From the NCBI RefSeq assembly GCF_004522235.1, contig NZ_SDLT01000014.1, positions 62,001-126,000 on the forward strand: a stretch of 64,000 nucleotides of DNA, in the 5' to 3' direction. A model generated the notes under the pieces. That model made no database searches. It saw nothing but the letters and a program-made list of their open reading frames with translations, and was not told where the DNA came from. Positions 42,370-49,627 of this stretch are shown in pieces; positions within the stretch are counted from its first letter, which is position 1, and each line of letters starts with the position of its first letter. Both the position numbers and the translations under genes were made by a program. Source of the DNA: Amycolatopsis nivea (lineage in GTDB: Bacteria; Actinomycetota; Actinomycetes; Mycobacteriales; Pseudonocardiaceae).

Positions 42370-42402
42370 GACAGGTGGGCGAAGACCGGCGTCTTCCCTG
42401 TC
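42370..42402. promoter_or_regulatory. Hairpin in the transporter 5' leader
   Basis: On the minus strand GACAGG-GAAGAC-GCCG-GTCTTC-GCCCA-CCTGTC forms a nested stem-loop of two 6-bp helices, 25 nt before the start codon. It could influence translation or be incidental. Confidence 0.4.
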
Positions 42403-42502
42403 GACGCCTCGACACCAGGCGGGCAGGCCGCACAGGGCTGCGGCCGTCCTCGCCTGACCTGCGCGTTCACTGGCGGCGCAGGTGTCCCCGGAAGAATAAG
42501 GA

Positions 42503-42515
42503 CGACACCGTGTCG
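42503..42515. promoter_or_regulatory. TetR-regulon operator M1
   Basis: CGACACCGTGTCG, a perfect palindrome upstream of the transporter. It is followed by AGTCAAGCG and a degenerate second half that mirrors the hyuA promoter layout. Confidence 0.75.
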
Positions 42516-42537
42516 AGTCAAGCGTCAAGCTGTTGAT

Positions 42538-43170
42538 CTAGTCGCGCTCCAGCCCCAGCGCGTCGACCCACAGCCCGGTCACCACGTCGAGCAGCTGCGC
42601 CCGCTCGATGACGAACACCTTCTGCACGATCGCGCGGAAACACACCTGGTCGAGCTGCACCATCAGGAGTTCGACCCGCAGCCGCCGCTCCTCGCGCCGC
42701 GCCTGCGGGAACTGGACGAGGTACTCCTCGAGCCCGCCGGCCAGCTGGTCGATCTGGTCCTTCCACCGGGCCGCGACCTCGAGGTCGCTGGCCATCGCCT
42801 CGTGGATCGCGGGCAGCAGCGCCGCCTGGCTCTCCCACCAGGACAGCGCCCCGTCGAGCCAGGCGCGCACGCTCGCCGCCCTGCCCTCGGCGAGCGCCCG
42901 CCCGAGCAGCGACCAGTACTGCGCGCTCTGGTCCTCGCGGACCGCGCGGTAGACCTCGGTGAACACCTCGGCCTTGTTGGTGAAGTGCAGGTAGAACGTC
43001 GCCCGGTTGACCTTCGCCGCCTTCGCGATGTCGCCGATCGAGGCCTGTCCGTAGCCCCGTTCCTCGAACACCTGCCGCGCCGCGGTGATGATCCGCTGCC
43101 GCGTCATCCTCCGCTGCTCCTCGCGCACCGAAAGCAGCTCCGTCGATTCATTCGACACGTTGTCGCCCAC
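42538..43170 (-). CDS. TetR-family regulator of the hyu/transport regulon
   Basis: 210 residues. Helix-turn-helix at about residues 21-67: MTRQRIITAARQVFEERGYGQ, ASIGDIAKAAKVNRATFYLHF. The ligand domain has ALSWWESQAALLPAIHEAMA and the C-terminal VCFRAIVQKVFVIERAQLLD. GTG 43170 is 6 nt from a TACCAT -10 box with no ribosome-binding site, so it is probably leaderless. An operator (43153-43165) overlaps its own first codons, and the same motif lies at both neighbouring promoters. It is therefore the best candidate repressor of transporter, mmgE and the hyu operon, released by a pathway metabolite or acyl-CoA. Confidence 0.92.
   Translation of the reverse strand: MGDNVSNESTELLSVREEQRRMTRQRIITAARQVFEERGYGQASIGDIAKAAKVNRATFYLHFTNKAEVFTEVYRAVREDQSAQYWSLLGRALAEGRAASVRAWLDGALSWWESQAALLPAIHEAMASDLEVAARWKDQIDQLAGGLEEYLVQFPQARREERRLRVELLMVQLDQVCFRAIVQKVFVIERAQLLDVVTGLWVDALGLERD
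43153..43165. promoter_or_regulatory. TetR-regulon operator T (autoregulatory)
   Basis: CGACACGTTGTCG, one mismatch from a perfect palindrome, within codons 2-6 of the TetR gene itself. Confidence 0.65.
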
Positions 43171-43204
43171 GCGCAGATGGTAACGCCGGGGTCTCCCCTA
43201 CCCC

Positions 43205-43768
43205 TCACCCGACACGGGACGCCGCCTTGCCGGTGAACCGGAACTCGATCGTGACCGGAATGTCCTTCAGCTCCAACGCTTCCTCGAGCCGCGGCAGGCT
43301 TTCTCCGGTGATGCGGCCGCGGATCTCGCCCAGATCCGCGTCCCGCTCGCAGGTGAGGATCAGCGCCAGCGACGGCGTCTCCCGGGTTCCGGCGAGCGAC
43401 GCGCTCGCCTTGTGCACTCCGGGATGCCCGCGCAGTTCCTCGACGAACGGGGCCACCGCGTCGTCCGCGCGCAGCTCGGTGCGCCCGTAGGCGGGATCGG
43501 TTTCGAACCGCCACACTCCCGTGCGCGGCCGGTGCGCGAGCTGGGCCAGCAGCCAGCGCAGCGCGAGCAGCCCCGCCACGACGGCCGCCGCGGCGATCGC
43601 GTAGAACACCCAGGTGGGCGGCTCCGCGGTGCCCGGCACGAGCGGCGCCTCGGGATCGATGAGCCTGAGCACGCGGAAGTGCGTAGCCAGACCGAATCCG
43701 CCCGCGGCGAGCAGCACCAGGCCGATCACCGCGAGCAGGACGCGGTTGAGCGTGGCCGGACGGTTCAT
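43205..43768 (-). CDS. Alkaline-shock-type membrane anchor (AmaP-like)
   Basis: 187 residues. Two transmembrane helices: LLAVIGLVLLAAGGFGLATHF (about residues 10-30) and WVFYAIAAAAVVAGLLALRWLLA. Then a soluble alpha/beta domain ending IPVTIEFRFTGKAASRVG. The architecture is that of AmaP proteins, which tether Asp23 to the membrane. Last gene of the six-gene envelope module. The ATG overlaps the previous stop. Confidence 0.75.
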   Translation of the reverse strand: MNRPATLNRVLLAVIGLVLLAAGGFGLATHFRVLRLIDPEAPLVPGTAEPPTWVFYAIAAAAVVAGLLALRWLLAQLAHRPRTGVWRFETDPAYGRTELRADDAVAPFVEELRGHPGVHKASASLAGTRETPSLALILTCERDADLGEIRGRITGESLPRLEEALELKDIPVTIEFRFTGKAASRVG

Positions 43769-44292
43769 GAGGCCTCCCTCGTCGCACGGACTCGCACCGA
43801 CACGGCGGGCCGCCGGGCCGGCGAGATGTGGTCGAGCCGGGATTCGACGGCCGCGCGGACTGCGTCGGACAGTCCGTCCGTCCGGGTGCGGGCGGTCTTC
43901 ACCCGCACTTTGACCTTGCGCGAACCGGTCGAGAGCCGGGCTTGCTCGACGCCGTCCACGTCCGTCGCGGCCGCGCGCAACGCGGATCGGTAGCCCGTGG
44001 TGTCGGCCCCGGAATCCGGGTCTCCCGTCAGCGGGAGGATCCGGCGTTTGCCCGGCAGGAGCGCCGCCCACAGCAGCACCAGCCCGACCAGGGCGACCGC
44101 GGCTGAGATCAGCGCCGGGACGAGGTCGGTCCAGCGCGCGTTGTGGACCGCGGTCGCGACCGCGCGATAGTCCAGCCACGGCTGATTCCCGGTCAGCCGC
44201 TGGATCGCCGCGACAGCGACCAGGACGCACACCGCCAGCAGCACCGCGGCGGTCAGGCTCGCCGGAAGAGACCGGCGGGTTCGGCGTTTCAC
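43765..44292 (-). CDS. DUF6286-like membrane protein of the Asp23 module
   Basis: 175 residues, basic N-terminus (MKRRTRRS), one helix at about residues 10-30, a second at about 58-80 (LVPALISAAVALVGLVLLWAALL) and a C-terminal domain with the RAAATDVDGVEQARLS...KVKVRVKT pattern repeated across this module. The group is found next to actinobacterial Asp23 genes. Function unknown; probably part of the same envelope-stress complex. GTG start overlaps the Asp23 stop. Confidence 0.75.
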   Translation of the reverse strand: MKRRTRRSLPASLTAAVLLAVCVLVAVAAIQRLTGNQPWLDYRAVATAVHNARWTDLVPALISAAVALVGLVLLWAALLPGKRRILPLTGDPDSGADTTGYRSALRAAATDVDGVEQARLSTGSRKVKVRVKTARTRTDGLSDAVRAAVESRLDHISPARRPAVSVRVRATREAS

Positions 44293-44657
44293 TCCACCCT
44301 CCTCTGTCCCGCGGCCTCGGCGTGCAAGGCCGTCACCGTGATGCCGACGCGGCGGACCGGCATCCCGGTCAGTTCCTCGACCCGCCCGCGCAGATGACCG
44401 CGCACCCGTTCGGTGGTCGCGCCGACCGGGGCCGGGTACTCGAGCGAGATCCGCACGTCCAGCTCCACCTCGCCGCCCGCGATCCGCGCGGACGTCTTCG
44501 CCGACCGGTCCAGCGCCTCACCGCCGAGGCTGATCCCGAGCGTCCGCCCGGCGGCCCCGCCCACCCGGTCGATCTCGCCCGCCGCGTGGGCGGCCAGCCG
44601 CTCGACGGTGTGCTCGCTGATCGTGAGGGTCCCCCGCTCCTCCGCTGCGACAGCCAC
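44289..44657 (-). CDS. Asp23/Gls24-family envelope stress protein
   Basis: 122 residues. RGTLTISEHTVERLAAHAAGEIDRVGG opens the domain; VELDVRISLEYPAPVGATTERVRGHLRGRVEELTGMPVRRVGITV is the family core. Family members coat the inner membrane and respond to cell-envelope or alkaline stress. Paralogue of the gene at 45164. GTG start 3 bp after the small membrane protein stop. Confidence 0.88.
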   Translation of the reverse strand: MAVAAEERGTLTISEHTVERLAAHAAGEIDRVGGAAGRTLGISLGGEALDRSAKTSARIAGGEVELDVRISLEYPAPVGATTERVRGHLRGRVEELTGMPVRRVGITVTALHAEAAGQRRVE

Positions 44658-44660
44658 GGC

Positions 44661-44837
44661 TCACCCCCGGTCGCGGCCGGTGAGCTGCGAGAGGTCGAGC
44701 TTGCCGTCGAGCAGGCGGCCGACGAGCAGTCCCGCCGCGCCCAGCACGAGGACCAGCAGGAACGCCCCGAACCCGCCGATCGCGGCGGCGAGGCCCAGCG
44801 CGAGGCCGGTGACCAGCCCCAATCCCGTTGCGTTCAC
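44661..44837 (-). CDS. Small membrane protein of the Asp23 module (DUF2273-like)
   Basis: 58 residues. GTG 44837 overlaps the previous stop (GTGA). The N-terminal two-thirds is one or two glycine-rich transmembrane helices (GLGLVTGLALGLAAAIGGFG, AFLLVLVLGAAGLLVGRLL), followed by DGKLDLSQLTGRDRG. It fits the small DUF2273-type hydrophobic proteins that accompany Asp23 genes and likely anchor the complex. Confidence 0.75.
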   Translation of the reverse strand: MNATGLGLVTGLALGLAAAIGGFGAFLLVLVLGAAGLLVGRLLDGKLDLSQLTGRDRG

Positions 44838-45151
44838 GACACCGTCTCCTTCCGGTTTTCCGGCCCGGGTTCCCCCGCGGCCGGCACTTCGACGTCGGCG
44901 ATCAGCACGTGCACCGGACGGCCGGGGGACGCGGCGGCCGCGCGCACCGCGGCCGCCACGTCGCCCGCCGAGAACGGGGCCCGGACCGTCACGCCGACGG
45001 TGACGTCCTCGTCGGTCACCCGGACTCCGCCCACCCGGCCGCCCGCCCCGAGCGTCGCGACCCGGCCGAACTCGCCGCCGTGCACGTCCGCCACCTCGGG
45101 CAGTTCGCGCACCGCGGCGGCGATCCGGCGGGCCTCCTCAAGCGGGTTCAT
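44834..45151 (-). CDS. Small protein of the Asp23 module
   Basis: 105 residues. MNPLEEARRIAAAVRELPEVADVHGGEFGRVAT gives an N-terminal helix and strand, and VRVTDEDVTVGVTVRAPFSAGDVAAAVRAAA follows. It looks like a divergent Asp23-type alpha/beta domain. No enzyme motif is seen. It sits 12 bp after the first asp23 gene, with its stop overlapping the small membrane gene. Confidence 0.75.
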   Translation of the reverse strand: MNPLEEARRIAAAVRELPEVADVHGGEFGRVATLGAGGRVGGVRVTDEDVTVGVTVRAPFSAGDVAAAVRAAAASPGRPVHVLIADVEVPAAGEPGPENRKETVS

Positions 45152-45163
45152 CGGTCCGTCCGC

Positions 45164-45625
45164 TCACTGCACCCGGCCGCTGTCGCCGGACGCGTCCTCC
45201 TCGTCGTCCGACGGCAGGTGCAGGTCGCCGACGTTGATGTTGACCTCGACCACCTCCAGCCCGGTCATCCCCTCCACCGCGCTGATCACGTTCCGCCGGA
45301 TCGAGCGCGCGACCTCCGCGATCGAGACGCCGTACTCGACCACGATCTGCAGGTCCACCGCGGCCTGCTTCTCCCCCACCTCGACCGAAACGCCCTGTCC
45401 GGCCGACGCCGTCGCGCCCGGGATCCGCTCGCGCAGCGCCGAAAACGCCCGCGCCGCGCCGCCGCCGAGGTCGTACACACCGGGGATCTCCCGCGTCGCC
45501 AGCCCGGCGATCTTCTGCACCACCACGTCCGCGACGGTGGTCGTCCCCTGCGAACTGGTCAGCGGACCGGCGTTGACCTTCTCCACGTCCTGGGTCTTGG
45601 CCGCCGTGTCAGTCGTCGAAGCCAT
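45164..45625 (-). CDS. Asp23/Gls24-family envelope stress protein
   Basis: 153 residues, first gene of the module. A charged N-terminal tail precedes TTVADVVVQKIAGLATREIPGVYDLGGGAARAF (about residues 29-61), then VEVGEKQAAVDLQIVVEYGVSIAEVARSIRRNVISAVEGMTGLEVVEVNINV is the full Asp23 core. The C-terminus is acidic (SDDEEDASGDSG). It is the likely cytoplasmic membrane-coat protein. Divergent from csbD across 183 bp that should hold stress promoters for both. Confidence 0.92.
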   Translation of the reverse strand: MASTTDTAAKTQDVEKVNAGPLTSSQGTTTVADVVVQKIAGLATREIPGVYDLGGGAARAFSALRERIPGATASAGQGVSVEVGEKQAAVDLQIVVEYGVSIAEVARSIRRNVISAVEGMTGLEVVEVNINVGDLHLPSDDEEDASGDSGRVQ

Positions 45626-45808
45626 CGATTCTCCTCCAGTCGGTTCCCGTTGTTCAGTTCATCGGATCGACCCGGCCGCCGCGCAAAACTCACTCCCCGA
45701 ACGAGTGGCGACGATCACATCATCGGGTGAGTGACGATTCGGGATCCGCGTTGTCGTTCACTCTGACGCATTCCCGCGTTCGTTGTTCGGCGATGAAGGA
45801 GGGCACTC

Positions 45809-46018
45809 ATGTCGATGGGCGACAAGATCGGCGCCAAGGCAGACGACTTCGGCGGCAAGGCCAAGGAGGCCGCCGGTTCGCTGACCGGTGACGAGAAGCT
45901 GGAGAACGAAGGCAAAGCCGACCAGGCGAAGGCCGGGATCAAGGAAGCCGCCGAAAACGTGAAGGACGCTCTCGGCGACGCGGCGGGCAAAGTCAAGAAC
46001 GCGCTGAAGAAAGACTGA
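45809..46018 (+). CDS. CsbD-family stress protein
   Basis: 69 residues, AAGGAGG before the ATG. Almost entirely Lys/Glu/Ala/Gly/Asp: MGDKIGAKADDFGGKAKEAA, SLTGDEKLENEGKADQAKAG. This is the CsbD family of small, probably disordered or helical general-stress proteins, controlled by sigma-B in Bacillus. The molecular role is unknown. The divergent Asp23 module fits a joint envelope/osmotic stress response. Confidence 0.93.
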   Translation: MSMGDKIGAKADDFGGKAKEAAGSLTGDEKLENEGKADQAKAGIKEAAENVKDALGDAAGKVKNALKKD

Positions 46019-46030
46019 CTTTCTCCTCGA

Positions 46031-46069
46031 GAACGCGGGATTCCGGCACAAAGCCGGGGTCCCGCGTTC
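46031..46069 (+). terminator. Rho-independent-type terminator after csbD
   Basis: GAACGCGGGA and TCCCGCGTTC pair outside an inner CCGGC/GCCGG stem, followed by GCTTTTC. A strong hairpin 13 bp past the stop codon. Confidence 0.85.
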
Positions 46070-46157
46070 GCTTTTCGGCGGTCAGTGAGATTTTCTCGGC
46101 AGCGGCGGCGGGCGGCCCCGTTGCGGCGATGCACTGCCGCCGGGCTACGTGGCGTTC

Positions 46158-46210
46158 TCCGTGAAGGGCTCCTTGAAGGAATCTGATTCCCTCAAGGAGC
46201 CCTTCACGGA
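46158..46210. repeat. 53-bp intergenic palindrome, copy 1
   Basis: 24-bp arms beginning TCCGTGAAGGGCTCCTTGA around a TCTGA loop, with one mismatch. It ends 2 bp before the hydrolase stop. A second copy, perfect in its stem, is at 51345-51397. I recall near-identical palindromes between genes in Amycolatopsis, as a dispersed REP-like element. Confidence 0.9.
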
Positions 46211-46212
46211 CC

Positions 46213-47070
46213 TCAACGCTGCAGCAGATTCGCCACGGCCGCGACGACCACGTCCGGCCGGTCGAGCGGGACGTCATGAGAACTGTGCTCAGCAGTGACC
46301 AGCGTCCGGTTCGGCGCGGCGTGCGCGAAGTCCTGCTGCGCCCGCCGCCACAACTGCGCGTCCTCGGGAGTCGGAAACGGCGTCTCGGCGGACACGATCA
46401 CGGCCGCCGGTATGCCGGACGGCCAGGTCAGCTTGTGGTACGCCGCGTGCACCGGCCCGTAGCCGTCGGCTTGGGCGAGCAACTGGCGCGTCTGCCGGGT
46501 GGACGGCGCCTTCTTGAGCTCTTCCACTTGTCGCTCGTTCAACGCCACTAATTTGGCGGTCTCAGCCGGGGTGAAGAACTGCGGCAGATTAGCGTCCACG
46601 AACACCGCGCCGACAACCCAGTGCGGATGGCTCCGGGCGAAGGAAAAGGCGACTTCGCCCGCCAGCGAATGCGACACGAGAACGACGTTTCCCGTTACTC
46701 CCAGCTGCGTCAGCCCCGCGGCGAGATCGGCGGCGGCATTGTCCGCTCGCCACGGGCCGGGTGCCTCGTCGCTTTTGCCTTCCCCGGCCCGGTCGTAGGC
46801 GATCACCTCGGATCCGGTCTTCGCCGCGAGTTCCGGGACGACCTTGCGCCATTCCGAGGAATCCATCCCGCCGCCCGCGTCGAGCACAATCGCGGGCAAC
46901 CGGCCCGGAGTCACGGAAAACGCCATCGTGCGGCCATTCACCGGGACCAAGTGCGGTCCGGCGGCCGGAGGATCAGCCGCATCAGCGCACGCAGCCGCGC
47001 CGCCGATCGCGACAACCGCCACCAGGGCAACGAGCCGCGATTTTCCCTGTCGTCCAACAGAATTCGTCAC
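46213..47070 (-). CDS. Exported alpha/beta hydrolase
   Basis: 285 residues. GTG 47070 follows GGAGGGG and gives a signal peptide (KSRLVALVAVVAIGGAAACADA). The core has VLDAGGGMDSSEWRKVVPEL, YDRAGEGKSDEA, the nucleophile elbow SHSLAG (about residue 134), FVDANLP and the catalytic-type His in SSHDVPLDRPDVV. A lipoprotein Cys is possible (AAAC), but the -3 position is atypical. Substrate unknown. Its 3' end abuts the long palindrome. Confidence 0.88.
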   Translation of the reverse strand: MTNSVGRQGKSRLVALVAVVAIGGAAACADAADPPAAGPHLVPVNGRTMAFSVTPGRLPAIVLDAGGGMDSSEWRKVVPELAAKTGSEVIAYDRAGEGKSDEAPGPWRADNAAADLAAGLTQLGVTGNVVLVSHSLAGEVAFSFARSHPHWVVGAVFVDANLPQFFTPAETAKLVALNERQVEELKKAPSTRQTRQLLAQADGYGPVHAAYHKLTWPSGIPAAVIVSAETPFPTPEDAQLWRRAQQDFAHAAPNRTLVTAEHSSHDVPLDRPDVVVAAVANLLQR

Positions 47071-47171
47071 TGGATCCCCCTCCACGCGCCAAGAAGCAAC
47101 CCCAGCGTCGCGAAGAATCCAGTCGAACGCGATACCGCTGGCTGCCCGAGCGCAGTAGGGGCAACCCCACC

Positions 47172-48557
47172 TCAGTCGCTGAGCGGAAGCGAGCGTTCTC
47201 CAGCCGCCGCGCGCCGTTCGGCCAGGTCTTTCTCCACTGTCGGGTAGATCCGCTCCAGCCGGTAAGCCCAGAACAGAATGATCAACAGCACGAACAGCGC
47301 CATCGGCACATAGACGAACAACGCGTTGATCGCGGACAGCGCCGAATCCGGCTGCGTATGGTTCAAGCCGTTGTAGCCCGCCGCGCCCATGACCCAGCCG
47401 AGCACCGCCGCGCCCAGCCCGTACCCGAGCTTCTGCCCCATGCTGCCCGCGCTGTAGAGCACGCCCTCCAGCCGGCGGCCGTTCTTCCACTCGCCGTACT
47501 CGATGGTGTCGGGCAGCATGCCCCAGATCGCGCCGAAGATCGGGATCCGCCCGATGCCGCGGAGAACCGAACCGGCGACCGCCAGGGTCATGTCCGTCGG
47601 GTCGATCGCGATGACCAGGGAACCCGCCACGAAGATCGCGGCGCCGACGATCATCGGCGCGACCTTGCCGAACCGCTGGTAGACCGGCTGCATGAACAGC
47701 ATCCCGAGCAGCGCCGGGATGTAGAGCAGGAACGACATCAGCGCGGCGAACCCGGCGTTGCCCAGGAAGTACTGGGCGAAATAGGCCGTCGCCCCGGTGT
47801 AGAGCGATTCCGCGACGCTGAACACGATGAAGATCGCGAACAGCAGCAGCCAGTAACGGTTCCGGCCCGCGAGCTTCAGCGATTCGGCGATCCCCGGCTG
47901 GTCCTTCGGCGGCGCGGTGTCGACGAGACGTTCCCGCGTGTTGCGGAAGGTGATGAAGAACAGCACCGCCGCGACCGCGCCGAACAGGCAGAACGTGATG
48001 ATCCACGCGCGCTGGTCGTCGCCGAGCGCGCTCACCAGCGGCAGGGTGAGGACGGTGACGACCAGCGAGCCGAGGGTGGCGCCGAACATCCGGGTGACGT
48101 TGAGCCGGGACCGTTCGGTGAAGTCCCGCGTCATCCGGGTGTTCAGCGTTCCGTACGGGATCACCGCCGCGCTGAGGGCGATGTTCATCAGCGCGTAGGT
48201 GATCGCGATGTACACCAGCGTCGGCGCCGGGTCCATGCCCGGCACGGTGAACACCAGGATCAGCGCGACGGCGAACGGCCCGGCGGCCCACAGCACCCAG
48301 GGACGCGCCTTGCCCCAGCGGGTCGAGGTCCGGTCGACGATCGCGCCCATCCCGACGTCGACCACGCCGTCGAACAGCCGCGCGACGAGCACGATCGTGC
48401 CGACCGCCGACGCCGCGGCCCCGATCACGTTGGTGTAGAAGAAAACCACGTAGGTGGCCAGCGCGCCCCAGGCGATGTTCGTGGCCAGGTCACCGCCTCC
48501 GAAGGCGAGGCGTTCCTTCCGGCTCACCGTGGCGAATTCTTCGCTTCGTGCGCTCAT
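47172..48557 (-). CDS. GPH-type sugar/nucleoside symporter (MFS)
   Basis: 461 residues and 12 helices. Marks of the glycoside-pentoside-hexuronide:cation family: RLFDGVVDVGMGAIVDRTSTRWGKARPW (about residues 60-87), PYGTLNTRMTRDFTERSRLNVTRM (about 133-156), and GMLPDTIEYGEWKNGRRLEGVLYS. It is the last gene of the gntR-pfkB-ADP-ribosylglycohydrolase run, 33 bp after the glycohydrolase. It most likely imports the N-glycoside or sugar that this operon degrades. Confidence 0.92.
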   Translation of the reverse strand: MSARSEEFATVSRKERLAFGGGDLATNIAWGALATYVVFFYTNVIGAAASAVGTIVLVARLFDGVVDVGMGAIVDRTSTRWGKARPWVLWAAGPFAVALILVFTVPGMDPAPTLVYIAITYALMNIALSAAVIPYGTLNTRMTRDFTERSRLNVTRMFGATLGSLVVTVLTLPLVSALGDDQRAWIITFCLFGAVAAVLFFITFRNTRERLVDTAPPKDQPGIAESLKLAGRNRYWLLLFAIFIVFSVAESLYTGATAYFAQYFLGNAGFAALMSFLLYIPALLGMLFMQPVYQRFGKVAPMIVGAAIFVAGSLVIAIDPTDMTLAVAGSVLRGIGRIPIFGAIWGMLPDTIEYGEWKNGRRLEGVLYSAGSMGQKLGYGLGAAVLGWVMGAAGYNGLNHTQPDSALSAINALFVYVPMALFVLLIILFWAYRLERIYPTVEKDLAERRAAAGERSLPLSD

Positions 48558-48590
48558 CGTCGAGCGTCCCTTCGGATCGGGGTGGGGAGA

Positions 48591-49622
48591 TCAGTGCTGG
48601 GTCGCGGCCAGCAGTTCGTCGGCGAGCGCGGCCAGGTCGAGGTCGTTCGCGCGCTCCACCTCGGCGACGGCGGCCGGGTCGATCGCTTCGATCCCCCGGT
48701 ACGCGCCGGCGATCGCGGCCGCCATGCAGCCGATGGTGTCGCCGTCCCCGCCAGCATTGGCCGCGAGCCGCGCGACGCGCACCGGATCTCCGCCCGCGGC
48801 AACGAAGAACCCGAGCGCCGCCGGCACCGCTTCCGCGGCGGGCAGGCCGACGCCGATTTCTCCGGCGATCAGGTCGATGGCGTGCTCGTCGTCGCGAGCC
48901 GTGATGGCCAGCGCGACCGCCCGCTCGATCCGCCGCTCGACCGACGCGCCCGGCACGTCCCGGCCCTCGGTCCGGCCGAGTTCGGCGCCCGCTCGCGCGC
49001 CGTCGACGGCCGCGCGGACGATGTCGACGATCTCCGCGCCGGGAGTGCAAGCCCGCGCGACGGCGGCGGCGATGGCCGCGGCGCCCGCGACGCCGGGCGG
49101 CGTGTTGTGGCTGGGCACGCAGGTGGTGAACGCGGTGCGGACGGCCGCTTCCGGGTCGCCGTGGTGGAACAGCCCGACCGGCCCGACCCGCATCGCGGCC
49201 CCGTTGCTGGCGCCCTGGGTCATGATCGTCCCGGTCCGGCCGACCTCGCGCGGGTCCTCGCCGCGTTCCAGCCGGGCGATCGCCTCGCGGGTGGTCGGCC
49301 CGGCGAAGTGCGGGAAGTAGTTCTCGTTCTTCGACCACTCGATCAGCAGCCGCGCCATGTCGTCGGGACTCAGCGCGGCTCCGGTCCGGGCGAGCAGCCG
49401 GGTCAGCAGGATCATCTGGCTGGAGTCGTCGGTGATCTGCGCGGCGGCGCGCCCCTTGGCGTAGGGCGCACCCGGGAGCGGGGCGTGGAATTCGGTGACG
49501 TAGCCGCCGAACGCGGCGCGGATCTGGTCCCGGCTCAGTTCCTCGGTCGGCGCGCCGAGCGCGTCGGCCAGGCAGGCCGCGGCGAGACTGCCGTGGATCT
49601 GGGAACGCAGCACAGAATTCAA
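48591..49622 (-). CDS. ADP-ribosylglycohydrolase-family protein
   Basis: 343 residues. Magnesium-binding motifs of the family are all present: LADALGAPTE (about residues 18-27), ITDDSSQM (about 63-70) and AGGDGDTIGC (about 290-299). These enzymes hydrolyse N-glycosidic bonds in ADP-ribosyl arginine, dinitrogenase reductase or small ribosides. In this context the target is more likely a small imported glycoside, whose sugar the neighbouring kinase phosphorylates. The start is TTG with GAGAGG upstream; GTG 49613 is an alternative. Confidence 0.9.
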   Translation of the reverse strand: MNSVLRSQIHGSLAAACLADALGAPTEELSRDQIRAAFGGYVTEFHAPLPGAPYAKGRAAAQITDDSSQMILLTRLLARTGAALSPDDMARLLIEWSKNENYFPHFAGPTTREAIARLERGEDPREVGRTGTIMTQGASNGAAMRVGPVGLFHHGDPEAAVRTAFTTCVPSHNTPPGVAGAAAIAAAVARACTPGAEIVDIVRAAVDGARAGAELGRTEGRDVPGASVERRIERAVALAITARDDEHAIDLIAGEIGVGLPAAEAVPAALGFFVAAGGDPVRVARLAANAGGDGDTIGCMAAAIAGAYRGIEAIDPAAVAEVERANDLDLAALADELLAATQH

Positions 49623-49627
49623 CTCGG

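Noticed and set aside
42346..42502. Riboswitch in the transporter leader
   Set aside because: One local hairpin is visible but no known aptamer pattern; kept only as a candidate hairpin.
39604..43236. A 1,210-codon plus-strand frame opposite mmgE, the transporter and tetR
   Set aside because: It crosses three real genes and their operators and consists of Gln/Arg/His/Asp-rich sequence typical of antisense frames in high-GC DNA.
46158..46210. Insertion-sequence terminal repeats bounding a transposon with the copy at 51345
   Set aside because: Each copy is itself a complete palindrome, and the 5 kb between them holds ordinary operon genes with no transposase or target duplication that I can see.
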